From contig JAGNWK010000015.1 of NCBI GenBank assembly GCA_017985985.1, positions 1 through 45,861 on the forward strand: a stretch of DNA of 45,861 nt. The letters run 5' to 3'. The notes below the pieces were generated by a model. That model had not been told where the DNA came from, searched no databases, and saw only the letters and a list, made by a program, of their open reading frames with translations. Position 1 is the first letter of the stretch. Every line of letters starts with the position of its first letter. The position numbers and the translations under genes were made by a program. Below are positions 17,057 to 24,163 of the stretch, one piece after another. This DNA comes from Oligoflexales bacterium. GTDB lineage: Bacteria; Bdellovibrionota_B; Oligoflexia; Oligoflexales; Bog-1112.

Positions 17057-17890
17057 TTGATAAAAAATTCACATTCGTTCCCTAAAAAGATACGACCACA
17101 GAAAGTCCTCATCCATAAGGTGGAAAGATCCTTGTTGGCTGAGGAGTATGTGGTCGAAGGGGCTTCCGTTCTCCAAGAGTATCTGCAATTTAAACCTGAG
17201 TATTTGGTTGCGGTTTTTTATAAAAAAAATTGCGAAGATCAGGTTCTTGAAATGATGCGTGGGTCTTCGAGACCTATTTCTTGCTGCCTTACGTCAGAGC
17301 TAAGTCCTGATGCGTCCCTGTCCCAATCGCCAGTTTGGGCTGTGGTGAGAGTTCCTACCCTAGATGAGCTGTCTTTTTACAAGAGGATTGACGAGAGAGT
17401 CCCGTCTAGCGCTCGGGATTTGATTGTGGCTCTAGATCATGTCACGGATACACACAATCTGGGCGCCATCGCTAGATCAGCAGCTTTTTTTGGGGTGCGA
17501 GAGCTGGTTGTTCCGAATGCAAGGCAGGCTACTTTAGGTAGAGGGGTACTTGCCAGCGCTCAGGGTGCTTTTGCCCTCTGTGATCTTGTTCAGGTGCCCA
17601 ATCTCGTGCGTGTTCTGGAAAACCTGAAGGAGAAAGGCTATTGGATTTTGGCTACGGATGCAGGCGGGGAAAATATAGAGGCAGTTGCTGGTGTTTATGA
17701 GAAGGTCGTTCTTGTTTTTGGCTCAGAAGATAAGGGGGTCAGTCGTTTGGTCCGTAAGGTGAGTGATCGCACCGTAGCGATCTCATCAGCCGAGTCCAAA
17801 ACGCTGGACTCCTTAAATGTAAGCGTATCTGCTGGGATTGCTCTGCATTTATTTTCAAGGAATGATTTGTGGAAAAAGCAGCCAGGATGA
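17057..17890 (+). CDS. SpoU/TrmH-family 2'-O-ribose RNA methyltransferase (RlmB-like)
   Basis: A 277-residue SPOUT-class enzyme expected to methylate the 2'-OH of a ribose in rRNA or tRNA. An N-terminal substrate-binding domain (residues about 10-95) precedes the knotted domain with motif 1 (DHVTDTHNLGAIARSAAF), motif 2 (VFGSEDKGVSRLV) and motif 3 (SLNVSVSAGIAL). The layout matches RlmB (23S rRNA G2251), but the exact target cannot be fixed. The start is a TTG two bases after the upstream stop, with GGTAGG before it; co-translation with the DUF4388 gene is likely. The gene ends just before the promoter of the tRNA-tuf operon. Confidence 0.9.
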   Translation: MIKNSHSFPKKIRPQKVLIHKVERSLLAEEYVVEGASVLQEYLQFKPEYLVAVFYKKNCEDQVLEMMRGSSRPISCCLTSELSPDASLSQSPVWAVVRVPTLDELSFYKRIDERVPSSARDLIVALDHVTDTHNLGAIARSAAFFGVRELVVPNARQATLGRGVLASAQGAFALCDLVQVPNLVRVLENLKEKGYWILATDAGGENIEAVAGVYEKVVLVFGSEDKGVSRLVRKVSDRTVAISSAESKTLDSLNVSVSAGIALHLFSRNDLWKKQPG

Positions 17891-17926
17891 AAATAGCCCC
17901 GGTATACGAATAAGGTTTCGCGGTGC

Positions 17927-17953
17927 TTGACCTTTTTAGAGAGCTAGTATATC
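17927..17953 (+). promoter_or_regulatory. Candidate sigma70 promoter of the tRNA-tuf operon
   Basis: TTGACC (17927-17932) is followed after 15 bases by TATATC (17948-17953), about 16 bases before the first tRNA. The spacing is short, but the -35 match and the position directly ahead of the stable RNA genes are good. Confidence 0.5.
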
Positions 17954-17969
17954 TAACTACGAGCGTTAG

Positions 17970-18045
17970 GCTGGCTTAGCTCAGTAGGTAGAGCAGCTGA
18001 TTTGTAATCAGCAGGTCGTAGGTTCAATTCCTATAGCCAGCTCCA
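17970..18045 (+). tRNA. tRNA-Thr (anticodon TGT)
   Basis: A full cloverleaf: acceptor GCTGGCT pairs with AGCCAGC, anticodon stem and loop CTGATTTGTAATCAG, T arm with GGTTCAATTCC. The 3' CCA is encoded. It is the first of four tRNAs before tuf, the same Thr-Tyr-Gly-Thr order as in E. coli. Confidence 0.97.
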
Positions 18046-18128
18046 AAAACATAAAATTAAATCTCAAAAATTTAAATAAATGCTTTTGGTTCGCATGATT
18101 CGCGAAGAGTTCGGGAGAAGATCTTGAT

Positions 18129-18214
18129 GGAGGGGTGCCCGAGCGGCCAATGGGGGCGGGCTGTAAACCCGCTGACTTCGGTCTACATAGGTTCAAATCC
18201 TATCCCCTCCACCA
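18129..18214 (+). tRNA. tRNA-Tyr (anticodon GTA)
   Basis: Class II tRNA of 86 bases with a long variable arm. Acceptor GGAGGGG pairs with CCCCTCC, the anticodon loop is CTGTAAA, and CCA is encoded. Confidence 0.97.
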
Positions 18215-18330
18215 CCATTCTCAGTGTGGAACTAGAGCTCGACCAGAGAGTGTTCGAGCAAGTCCCCAGCTGCAGAGTGGCTGACTAAGGTGCCCGAGTT
18301 TGTCCTAGGTGCGGTTATGCAGTTTTCGAT

Positions 18331-18407
18331 GCGGGAATAGCTCAGCTGGCTAGAGCATTAGCCTTCCAAGCTAAGGGTCGCGGGTTCGAATCCCGTTTCC
18401 CGCTCCA
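18331..18407 (+). tRNA. tRNA-Gly (anticodon TCC)
   Basis: Acceptor GCGGGAA pairs with TTCCCGC, the anticodon loop is CTTCCAA, the T loop is GGTTCGAATCC, and CCA is encoded. Confidence 0.97.
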
Positions 18408-18541
18408 TTTTCTTCTAAGAAAGTGGCTATCGTTAGTTCTGTGTTTGTTAGAAAATAACAAGACGCCTTTGCTAGGAGGCCTGTTCCTTAGGGTGCAGGC
18501 CCAGAGTTTATTGAAGATAGAAGATATTTTTTAGATAGAAA

Positions 18542-18616
18542 GCCCGGGTAGCTCAGGGGTAGAGCACGTCCTTGGTAAGGACGAGGTCGCTGGTTCAAAG
18601 CCAGTCTCGGGCTCCA
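18542..18616 (+). tRNA. tRNA-Thr (anticodon GGT)
   Basis: Acceptor GCCCGGG pairs with CTCGGGC (one G-U), the anticodon loop is TTGGTAA, and CCA is encoded. It ends 21 bases before the tuf start codon and is presumably released from the tuf transcript by processing. Confidence 0.97.
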
Positions 18617-18637
18617 ATAGTTTCTTTGGAGGAGAAA

Positions 18638-19831
18638 ATGGCAAAAGAGAAGTTTAACCGTACTAAACCCCACGTCAACATAGGGACTATCGGTCACGTT
18701 GATCATGGCAAAACAACCTTAACTGCAGCTATTTCCAAGGTTATGTCATTCAAGACAGGTGGGAAAGCTACAAGTTTCGATGAGATTGACAAATCTCCAG
18801 AAGAAAAAGCGAGAGGGATTACCATCTCTGCGTCACACGTAGAGTATGAGTCCCCAACTAGGCATTATGCTCACGTTGACTGTCCTGGTCATGCTGACTA
18901 CGTCAAGAACATGATTACTGGTGCAGCGCAAATGGACGGAGCTATTCTTGTTGTAAGCGCAACCGATGGGCCGATGCCTCAGACAAGAGAGCATATTCTG
19001 CTCGCTCGTCAGGTTGGGGTTCCAAAGATCGTTGTTTTCCTCAACAAATGTGATGTTGTAGAGGACGAAGAGCTTCTCGAGCTCGTTGAGATGGAAGTTC
19101 GTGAGCTTCTTAGTGCTAACAACTTTCCTGGTGACGAAGTTCCTATTATCAGAGGTTCTGCTCTGAAGGCGTTGGCATCTACAACAACGGATGACCCTGC
19201 TGCAAAGAAAATTCATGAGTTGATCGCAGCTTGTGACAGCAGTATCCCGATCCCTAAAAGAGATCTGGATCGTGACTTCCTTATGCCGATTGAAGATGTT
19301 TTCTCTATCTCTGGACGTGGAACGGTTGTGACCGGTCGTATCGAAAGAGGTATGGTAAAAGTTGGTGAAGAGATCGAAGTTGTCGGGATTAAAGCGACGC
19401 AGAAGACGATCTGTACCGGTGTTGAGATGTTCAGAAAGCTTTTGGACCAAGGTCAAGCTGGTGATAACGTCGGACTTCTTCTTCGTGGTTTGAAAAGAGA
19501 AGATGTTGAGCGTGGCCAAGTTCTAGCTAAGCCGGGCAGCATTAAGCCGCACTCTAAGTTTATGGCTAAAATCTACGTTTTAACAAAAGAAGAAGGTGGA
19601 CGTCATACTTCTTTCTTCAAAGGTTACAGACCTCAGTTCTACTTCCGTACCACGGACGTAACTGGATCTATCAAATTGCCTGAAGGTGTTGAGATGGTTA
19701 TGCCAGGCGACAGTATAGACATTGAAGTTGAGTTGATTACTCCGATTGCTTTGGAGAATGAAATTCGATTTGCGATTCGCGAAGGTGGAAGAACTGTTGG
19801 TGCTGGTGTTGTTTCTCAGATTTTGAGTTGA
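18638..19831 (+). CDS. tuf: Elongation factor Tu
   Basis: A 397-residue GTPase that brings aminoacyl-tRNA to the ribosome. G1 is GHVDHGKT (residues 19-26), switch II is [12 protein letters not shown] with the catalytic His, G4 is NKCD, and domains 2 and 3 are complete to the end ([14 protein letters not shown]). The start is the ATG at 18638, with GGAGGAG seven bases upstream; longer readings would run back through the tRNA-Thr gene. It is co-transcribed with four upstream tRNAs and followed by tRNA-Trp. No second tuf copy is in the window. Confidence 0.99.
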   Translation: MAKEKFNRTKPHVNIGTIGHVDHGKTTLTAAISKVMSFKTGGKATSFDEIDKSPEEKARGITISASHVEYESPTRHYAHVDCPGHADYVKNMITGAAQMDGAILVVSATDGPMPQTREHILLARQVGVPKIVVFLNKCDVVEDEELLELVEMEVRELLSANNFPGDEVPIIRGSALKALASTTTDDPAAKKIHELIAACDSSIPIPKRDLDRDFLMPIEDVFSISGRGTVVTGRIERGMVKVGEEIEVVGIKATQKTICTGVEMFRKLLDQGQAGDNVGLLLRGLKREDVERGQVLAKPGSIKPHSKFMAKIYVLTKEEGGRHTSFFKGYRPQFYFRTTDVTGSIKLPEGVEMVMPGDSIDIEVELITPIALENEIRFAIREGGRTVGAGVVSQILS

Positions 19832-19841
19832 GAAAAGTATC

Positions 19842-19861
19842 AGGGAGAACTTGTTCTCCTT
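19842..19861 (+). terminator. Hairpin after tuf, no T tract
   Basis: An eight-pair stem (AGGGAGAA with TTCTCCTT, one G-U) with a four-base loop lies 10 bases after the tuf stop. It lacks a T run, so it may be a processing or 3'-stabilising hairpin rather than a true terminator. Confidence 0.35.
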
Positions 19862-19902
19862 GAATGGCTTTGACCTGAGTTTACTCGGGTGTGCTGAAAA
19901 GA

Positions 19903-19975
19903 AGGCGAGTAGCTCCAATGGTAGAGCGGCGGATTCCAAATCCGCATGCTGGGGGTTCGAGTCCCTCCTCGCCTG
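19903..19975 (+). tRNA. tRNA-Trp (anticodon CCA)
   Basis: Acceptor AGGCGAG pairs with CTCGCCT, the anticodon loop is TTCCAAA, the T loop is GGTTCGAGTCC, and the discriminator is G. Unlike the four tRNAs upstream, the 3' CCA is not encoded (CTT follows), so it must be added after transcription. tRNA-Trp between tuf and secE is a common arrangement outside enterics. rpmG, often in this gap, is not here. Confidence 0.96.
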
Positions 19976-20067
19976 CTTTTTAGAGAAGTGAGTTTTACTT
20001 GATCTGTCGTCGTTGGCTTTGTTTTCTCTGCAATGAGCAAGCCGGTTCCTGTCAGGCAAGGCGTGCA

Positions 20068-20086
20068 AGCTCTATAAGATAGAGCT
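20068..20086 (+). terminator. Perfect dyad between tRNA-Trp and secE
   Basis: AGCTCTAT (20068-20075) pairs perfectly with ATAGAGCT (20079-20086) across three bases. It is followed by GTGTTT only, so it is at most a weak terminator of the tuf-tRNA transcript. It lies 25 bases before the secE promoter. Confidence 0.4.
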
Positions 20087-20110
20087 GTGTTTAGGCAGAC
20101 GCTAGCATCA

Positions 20111-20139
20111 TTCGCAAATTTGGTTTATTGAGTTATACT
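20111..20139 (+). promoter_or_regulatory. Candidate sigma70 promoter for the secE-nusG operon
   Basis: TTCGCA (20111-20116) and TATACT (20134-20139) are separated by exactly 17 bases. The presumed start site is near 20146, just ahead of the palindrome CCCATATGGG (20152-20161) in the leader, which could be an operator. Confidence 0.55.
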
Positions 20140-20193
20140 TCCAAGAACTTACCCATATGGGGAAGTCTTTAAGTCTTTGCTTTGGAGAGAGCC

Positions 20194-20574
20194 ATGTCTA
20201 AAGATGACAGTACCTGGTTGAACATAGCTTACGTAGCTTTTGCTTTGGTGGTTGCCTACATTGGATTTAGGCTTATCACTGCGTTTGGTGTAAATTTTGG
20301 TTGGTCAGAACGTTACGATGAATGGTTTCCAACCTTTACGAACCTAGGTGCGATTCTTATTGGCGCATTGGCCGCCTTTGCTTTGAGATCAGATCCCTTG
20401 CGTAGAGAGTATCATTTAGCCTCTATAGCAGAGATCAAAAAAGTTAGTTGGCCAACTCTAGAAAACACAAAGAAAATGACCTTGATTGTTGCTGTTGTGG
20501 TCTGTATATTCGCTGTCATTTTGTCTATTTTTGATGTGCTTTGGTCCAAGGCTTTGCAATGGATACTTCCTTGA
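20194..20574 (+). CDS. secE: Preprotein translocase subunit SecE, three-segment form
   Basis: A 126-residue inner membrane protein, the clamp subunit of the SecYEG channel. Three membrane segments are visible (about 8-31, 48-65 and 95-118). The conserved amphipathic hinge EIKKVSWPTLENTKKMT comes before the last. Most bacteria have a one-segment SecE of 60-80 residues; this has the longer E. coli-like layout. The start is the ATG at 20194 with GGAGAGAG upstream, not the in-frame codon 12 bases earlier. It precedes nusG in the usual order. Confidence 0.95.
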   Translation: MSKDDSTWLNIAYVAFALVVAYIGFRLITAFGVNFGWSERYDEWFPTFTNLGAILIGALAAFALRSDPLRREYHLASIAEIKKVSWPTLENTKKMTLIVAVVVCIFAVILSIFDVLWSKALQWILP

Positions 20575-20642
20575 ATTGGCTTGCATCCGTTCCTTTGTGT
20601 GAGATCTAGATGGAATGGCATGATATCAGTGGCTAACTTTAA

Positions 20643-20656
20643 CCTCCGGGAGGAGG
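20643..20656 (+). promoter_or_regulatory. GNRA-capped hairpin covering the nusG ribosome binding site
   Basis: CCTCC (20643-20647) pairs with GGAGG (20652-20656) around GGGA (20648-20651), which fits a GNRA tetraloop. The 3' strand is the Shine-Dalgarno AGGAGG itself, six bases before the nusG ATG at 20663. Folded, it would hide the ribosome binding site. Confidence 0.55.
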
Positions 20657-20662
20657 GCTTTT

Positions 20663-21376
20663 ATGGATATGTTAGAAAACTTAGATTTTGATGAAGATTC
20701 CCGCGACTCCCTTGCGGATCGAGATGATGATGATGTGCGGGGGGCGTCTGGAGAAGGTAAAGAGCTTTCTGCTGACAAGTCCGACTCCGATTCAGCCGAT
20801 TCACACTTATTGGTTCTTGATGAAAAAAAATGTACGGATCCTCGTTATAAGTGGTACATAGTCAATTCGTATTCAGGTTCCGAGGAGGCGGTAAAACTTT
20901 CTCTTTTGGAGCGTATTTCGAAGAATCACCTCGCCCATGAGTTTGGTGAAATATATATACCCAAGGTGACGGTTGAGAGGCTCTTAAAGAGCGGGAAGAA
21001 AAAAAAGATCAGCAAGACATCTTTTCCTGGCTATGTTATGGTGCAGGTCAATTTGACGGGCGAGGCGATGGCCTGCATATCTGGAACACCTAGGGTTACA
21101 GGGTTTGTTGGTGATAAAAAGAAGCCGAAACCGATGTCTCATAAAGATGTCCTTAAGATGCTGAAACAGTCAGCGGAATCAGAAGCTGCAGATCTGGTGC
21201 AGCAGATGAAGTTTGTAAAGGGTGAAGCTGTTAAAGTTATCGATGGTCCCTTTACGAATTTTGATGGAATTATTGGAGAGGTTAAGGCTGACAAGATGAA
21301 GTTAAAAGTTCTTGTCAGTATATTCGGTCGAGAGACTCCTGTTGAGTTGGCCTACAATCAAGTTAGCAAGGTGTGA
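20663..21376 (+). CDS. nusG: Transcription factor NusG with an acidic N-terminal extension
   Basis: A 237-residue protein that binds RNA polymerase and couples it to Rho or the ribosome. The NGN domain runs from about residue 62 ([13 protein letters not shown]) to about 170, with the PGYVMVQV segment. The KOW domain closes the protein ([19 protein letters not shown]). Before the NGN domain is an extension of about 60 residues crowded with Asp, Glu and Ser ([25 protein letters not shown]), probably disordered. Typical NusG starts a few residues before the WY of the NGN domain. The start is fixed by AGGAGG six bases upstream. Confidence 0.95.
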   Translation: MDMLENLDFDEDSRDSLADRDDDDVRGASGEGKELSADKSDSDSADSHLLVLDEKKCTDPRYKWYIVNSYSGSEEAVKLSLLERISKNHLAHEFGEIYIPKVTVERLLKSGKKKKISKTSFPGYVMVQVNLTGEAMACISGTPRVTGFVGDKKKPKPMSHKDVLKMLKQSAESEAADLVQQMKFVKGEAVKVIDGPFTNFDGIIGEVKADKMKLKVLVSIFGRETPVELAYNQVSKV

Positions 21377-21497
21377 GGCTCTACTCTCATCAAAGCAGTT
21401 TGATATATAGATTTTGTTGCCACATTTCGTGAGGTGTTTCCTTGCTTGATGAGGTAGCAAGTGTACTTGGGACGGTGTTCAATAAATTTTCATATAG

Positions 21498-21536
21498 CCT
21501 GCTAAAAAGTAGGTTCTCGTAGTGATGAGAAAGGAG
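21498..21536 (+). promoter_or_regulatory. Two hairpins before rplK, possible L1-binding leader
   Basis: CCTGCT (21498-21503) pairs with AGTAGG (21508-21513), and TTCTC (21514-21518) with GAGAA (21527-21531), directly before the AAGGAG ribosome binding site of rplK. The second loop contains GTGAT. In E. coli, L1 binds the leader of this operon to regulate it. Whether this structure mimics the rRNA site is inference only. Confidence 0.35.
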
Positions 21537-21543
21537 TGCGACA

Positions 21544-21969
21544 GTGGCCAAGAAAGTTTTTGGCTTAGTTAAATTGCAGATTCCAGCAGGGAAGGCTAGT
21601 CCTTCGCCTCCCATCGGACCAGCTCTTGGTCAGCGTGGGGTTAATATTATGGCTTTCTGCAAGGAGTTCAACGCTCGTACACAGAAGCAGGCTGGATCTG
21701 TTCTTCCGACGATCATAACCATTTATGTTGATAAATCGTTTAGTTTTATCACTAAAAGTCCTCCTGCATCGGATCTGCTTAAGAAAGCGGCTAACATTCA
21801 GAAAGGTGCTCAAACCCCAGGGAAGCTGGTCTCCGGTTCTGTCACAAAAGCACAGATTCGGGAGATTGCTCAACTGAAAGCTGCAGATCTGAATGCTTAT
21901 GATCTTGAAGCGGGTATGAAGATCATCTCTGGATCTGCGCGTAGTATGGGGCTTGAGATTAAAGATTAA
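21544..21969 (+). CDS. rplK: 50S ribosomal protein L11
   Basis: A 141-residue protein that binds the GTPase centre of 23S rRNA. The N-terminal domain carries the proline-rich [16 protein letters not shown] region, and the C-terminal RNA-binding domain is complete ([15 protein letters not shown], then [10 protein letters not shown]). The start is a GTG at 21544 with AAGGAG eight bases upstream. It is first in the rplKA pair, followed at once by a hairpin. Confidence 0.99.
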   Translation: MAKKVFGLVKLQIPAGKASPSPPIGPALGQRGVNIMAFCKEFNARTQKQAGSVLPTIITIYVDKSFSFITKSPPASDLLKKAANIQKGAQTPGKLVSGSVTKAQIREIAQLKAADLNAYDLEAGMKIISGSARSMGLEIKD

Positions 21970-21991
21970 CTCAGTTATAGCGTAACTGAGT
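21969..21991 (+). promoter_or_regulatory. Perfect 9-bp hairpin between rplK and rplA
   Basis: ACTCAGTTA (21969-21977) pairs perfectly with TAACTGAGT (21983-21991) around a five-base loop, beginning at the last base of the rplK stop codon. No T run follows. Likely an RNase processing site or a translation-control hairpin. Confidence 0.55.
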
Positions 21992-22038
21992 GATGTCGAT
22001 GTATATGATCGTTGGGATTTTTTTAGGATCTTATAGAT

Positions 22039-22734
22039 ATGGCAAAGCGTGGAAAAAAGTACGTAAAGGCAAGAGAGCTGGTCAGCCTCGATAAGCGTTA
22101 TACTTTATCGGATGCTCTCGATCTTTTGAAAAAGGCATCTTACTCTAAGTTTGTTGGTACAGTTGATCTTGCCATTAATCTGGGTGTAGATCCCCGCCAT
22201 GCAGACCAAAATGTAAGGGGAGCTGCTCTGTTACCTCACGGTTCCGGCAAAGTCGTACGCATCATTGTGTTTGCTAAAGGCCAAAAAGCTGTAGAAGCAA
22301 AAGAATGTGATGTAGAGGCTGTCGGTGGTGATGACTTAGCAGAAAAAATCAGTGCTGGTTGGATGGACTTTGATCAAGTCTTGGCAACTCCTGATATGAT
22401 GGGGGTCGTCGGTCGTCTTGGTAAGGTCCTCGGTCCAAGGGGCTTGATGCCGAATCCAAAGTTAGGCACGGTGACTTTTGAAGTGAAGACAGCGATCAAA
22501 GAACTCAAGTCTGGTCGGGCTGAGTTCCGTGTTGATAAAGCAGGTGTTGTTCATACAAGTGTTGGTAAGGCTAGCATGGAAACCCAACAACTTGTTGAAA
22601 ATGCTGAGGCTGTGATTGACAGCATCAACAAAGCTAAGCCTTCATCTGCAAAAGGGGCTTATCTAAAGAAGATGTCTGTTTCAGCAACTATGAGTCCTGG
22701 TCTAAAGGTGGATGTTTCACCCTATAAAATCTAG
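22039..22734 (+). CDS. rplA: 50S ribosomal protein L1
   Basis: A 231-residue protein of the L1 stalk and, in many bacteria, repressor of its own operon. The two-domain signature is clear: the [12 protein letters not shown] and [14 protein letters not shown] segments and the GKVLGPRG loop. Length is normal. The ribosome binding site is weak (AGGATC, 11 bases upstream), so translation may depend on coupling with rplK across the hairpin at 21969-21991. Confidence 0.99.
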   Translation: MAKRGKKYVKARELVSLDKRYTLSDALDLLKKASYSKFVGTVDLAINLGVDPRHADQNVRGAALLPHGSGKVVRIIVFAKGQKAVEAKECDVEAVGGDDLAEKISAGWMDFDQVLATPDMMGVVGRLGKVLGPRGLMPNPKLGTVTFEVKTAIKELKSGRAEFRVDKAGVVHTSVGKASMETQQLVENAEAVIDSINKAKPSSAKGAYLKKMSVSATMSPGLKVDVSPYKI

Positions 22735-22808
22735 TATTCTGGTCATGTTCATCACTCGTTGATAAGACTGTTGGAAAGATTTTCGAGAGAAAAGAAAAAG
22801 GTATAGGT

Positions 22809-23345
22809 ATGGCAAAGCTAAGGGCAGCAAAAGGTCCTCTCGGAGACAAGTTGGCCACCTGTTTTAACAAGGCAACGGCTACTCTTGTCGCTGAATATAA
22901 AGGGATGAGTGCCAACGATCTCGCTACTTTGAGAAAAGAGCTTCGTGGTATTCAAGGTGAGTTTAGGGTGGTTAAGAATAGAATCGCTATCAAAGCCATC
23001 TTGAATCAGTCGGAGAAAAGCGGGGCCTTGGTGGATAGGCTAAAAGGGCCTATCGGCGTGACTTATATGTATGGGGACGTCGCTGCTGGGGCTAAGCTTC
23101 TGTTTAGCTATTCTCAGACCAATCAAAATTTGGTGATAAAGGGTGGCTTACTTGACGGCCGACTGTATTCCGCTTCTGATTTTGAAGCGATTTCACAAAT
23201 GCCGCCAAGAGAAGTCTTCATTGCGAGGATTCTAGGTTCTATCGTAGCTCCTCATAAACGTCTTATGGGTGTACTGCAGGGAGTCAGCACGAACTTGGTC
23301 CGTGTTCTTCAGGCTGTTAAAGATAAAAAAAGTGATGCATCGTGA
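22809..23345 (+). CDS. rplJ: 50S ribosomal protein L10
   Basis: A 178-residue protein that forms the base of the stalk and carries the L7/L12 dimers. The N-terminal rRNA-binding domain is clear (TLVAEYKGMSANDL, FRVVKNRIAIKA), and the C-terminal helix that docks L7/L12 is present (LMGVLQGVSTNLVRVLQAV). The 74-base spacer before it is short for a classical L10 leader. AAAGGTATAGGT precedes the ATG. Confidence 0.98.
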   Translation: MAKLRAAKGPLGDKLATCFNKATATLVAEYKGMSANDLATLRKELRGIQGEFRVVKNRIAIKAILNQSEKSGALVDRLKGPIGVTYMYGDVAAGAKLLFSYSQTNQNLVIKGGLLDGRLYSASDFEAISQMPPREVFIARILGSIVAPHKRLMGVLQGVSTNLVRVLQAVKDKKSDAS

Positions 23346-23398
23346 TTGAGATGGCGCGGAGTGTTGCTGCTAATTAATGATGCATAATCTGGTGAAGT

Positions 23399-23443
23399 GG
23401 TGCATAAAGCACTCCTTGGGTTCTCAAGGGATCTAAGTGCACC
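23399..23443 (+). promoter_or_regulatory. Two-stage hairpin between rplJ and rplL
   Basis: GGTGCA (23399-23404) pairs with TGCACC (23438-23443), enclosing CCTTG (23414-23418) with CAAGG (23425-23429). An alternative pairing, GCACT (23409-23413) with AGTGC (23436-23440), competes with the outer stem. It ends 26 bases before rplL, whose product is needed in several copies per ribosome, so a role in rplL translation is plausible. Confidence 0.45.
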
Positions 23444-23469
23444 AGTCATGAATGAGAAGGAGAAAGAAA

Positions 23470-23853
23470 ATGTCTAGTGTTAGCAAAGCTCAGGTTATAG
23501 AATTCTTAGAGAAGCTTACTCTTTTAGAGGCTGCGGATCTCGTTAAAGAACTCGAAGAAAAATTTGGTGTTAGTGCTGCAGCTCCTATGGCTATGGCCAT
23601 GGCTTCAGGTCCTGCTTCTTCTGCAGCGGCTGCTGAAGAAAAAACTGAGTTTACAGTTGTTCTAGTAGACGCTGGTGACAAGAAAATCAATGTCATTAAG
23701 GAAATTAGGACAATCACAAATCTTGGTTTGAAAGAAGCTAAAGATCTCGTAGAGGGAGCTCCTAAAGACGTAAAAGAGGGAGTCAGCAAAGAAGAAGCCC
23801 AGAAAATCAGGGAAGTTCTAGAAAAAGCTGGTGCGAAAGTAGAAGTTAAGTAA
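23470..23853 (+). CDS. rplL: 50S ribosomal protein L7/L12
   Basis: A 127-residue stalk protein that recruits translation factors. The N-terminal dimer domain, the Ala-rich hinge ([16 protein letters not shown]) and the C-terminal factor-binding domain ([34 protein letters not shown]) are all present. The start is the ATG at 23470 with AGAAGGAG upstream; an earlier in-frame codon at 23452 would lie before that site. Confidence 0.98.
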   Translation: MSSVSKAQVIEFLEKLTLLEAADLVKELEEKFGVSAAAPMAMAMASGPASSAAAAEEKTEFTVVLVDAGDKKINVIKEIRTITNLGLKEAKDLVEGAPKDVKEGVSKEEAQKIREVLEKAGAKVEVK

Positions 23854-24163
23854 GTTCGGTTGCCACATTTTTGTGGCTGAAGCTATTGGAGCTGAGATGT
23901 AAGAGTTCATACTTTGCTTCTGCAGTTCAGTTTATGGCGGGTACTACTTGCTTTCAAAAACACCCAGCTTCAACATTTCCTGGACATTGTTAAATGTCCG
24001 TTCGGGCAATGCGGGGACTTCACTGTCCACGTTTTTTTATTGCTGCAATAACAAATCTAAGCTGAACGAAGTGGCTTGGACGGGGTAGTGCCCTGTCCGC
24101 CGCTGTTTTTCTTATTACGGTAACGCCGTATACGTCAGCAACTCAATCTTCGGAGCACGGTGT
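23854..24163 (+). promoter_or_regulatory. 310-base rplL-rpoB spacer with a series of RNA hairpins
   Basis: No gene is seen here. Five hairpins follow one another: GCCACA/TGTGGC (23862-23877, loop TTTT), GGACATT/AATGTCC (23982-23999, loop GTTA), the attenuator-like stem at 24011-24032, GGACGGGG/CCCTGTCC (24078-24098, one G-U), and TACGG/CCGTA (24116-24130). GTTCAGTTTA (23925-23934) could also pair with TAAGCTGAAC (24058-24067), closing off the middle two. Several stems share GGAC/GTCC and could exchange partners. In E. coli this spacer holds a partial terminator and an RNase III site; the structures here are richer. Confidence 0.6.
24011..24038 (+). terminator. Attenuator-like terminator upstream of rpoB
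   Basis: Bases 24011-24018 pair with 24025-24032 (one G-A mismatch, one G-U) around loop TTCACT. The run TTTTTTT at 24032-24038 begins at the last paired base. This fits a partial intrinsic terminator that lowers rpoBC expression relative to rplJL. Confidence 0.55.

Noticed and set aside
18833..19519. Long minus-strand open frame inside tuf (228 codons)
   Set aside because: It is the antisense shadow of tuf; its composition follows the EF-Tu codons and it has no ribosome binding site or family match.
19976..20193. rpmG (L33) expected between tuf/tRNA-Trp and secE
   Set aside because: No frame in the gap encodes the cysteine-containing L33 sequence on either strand.
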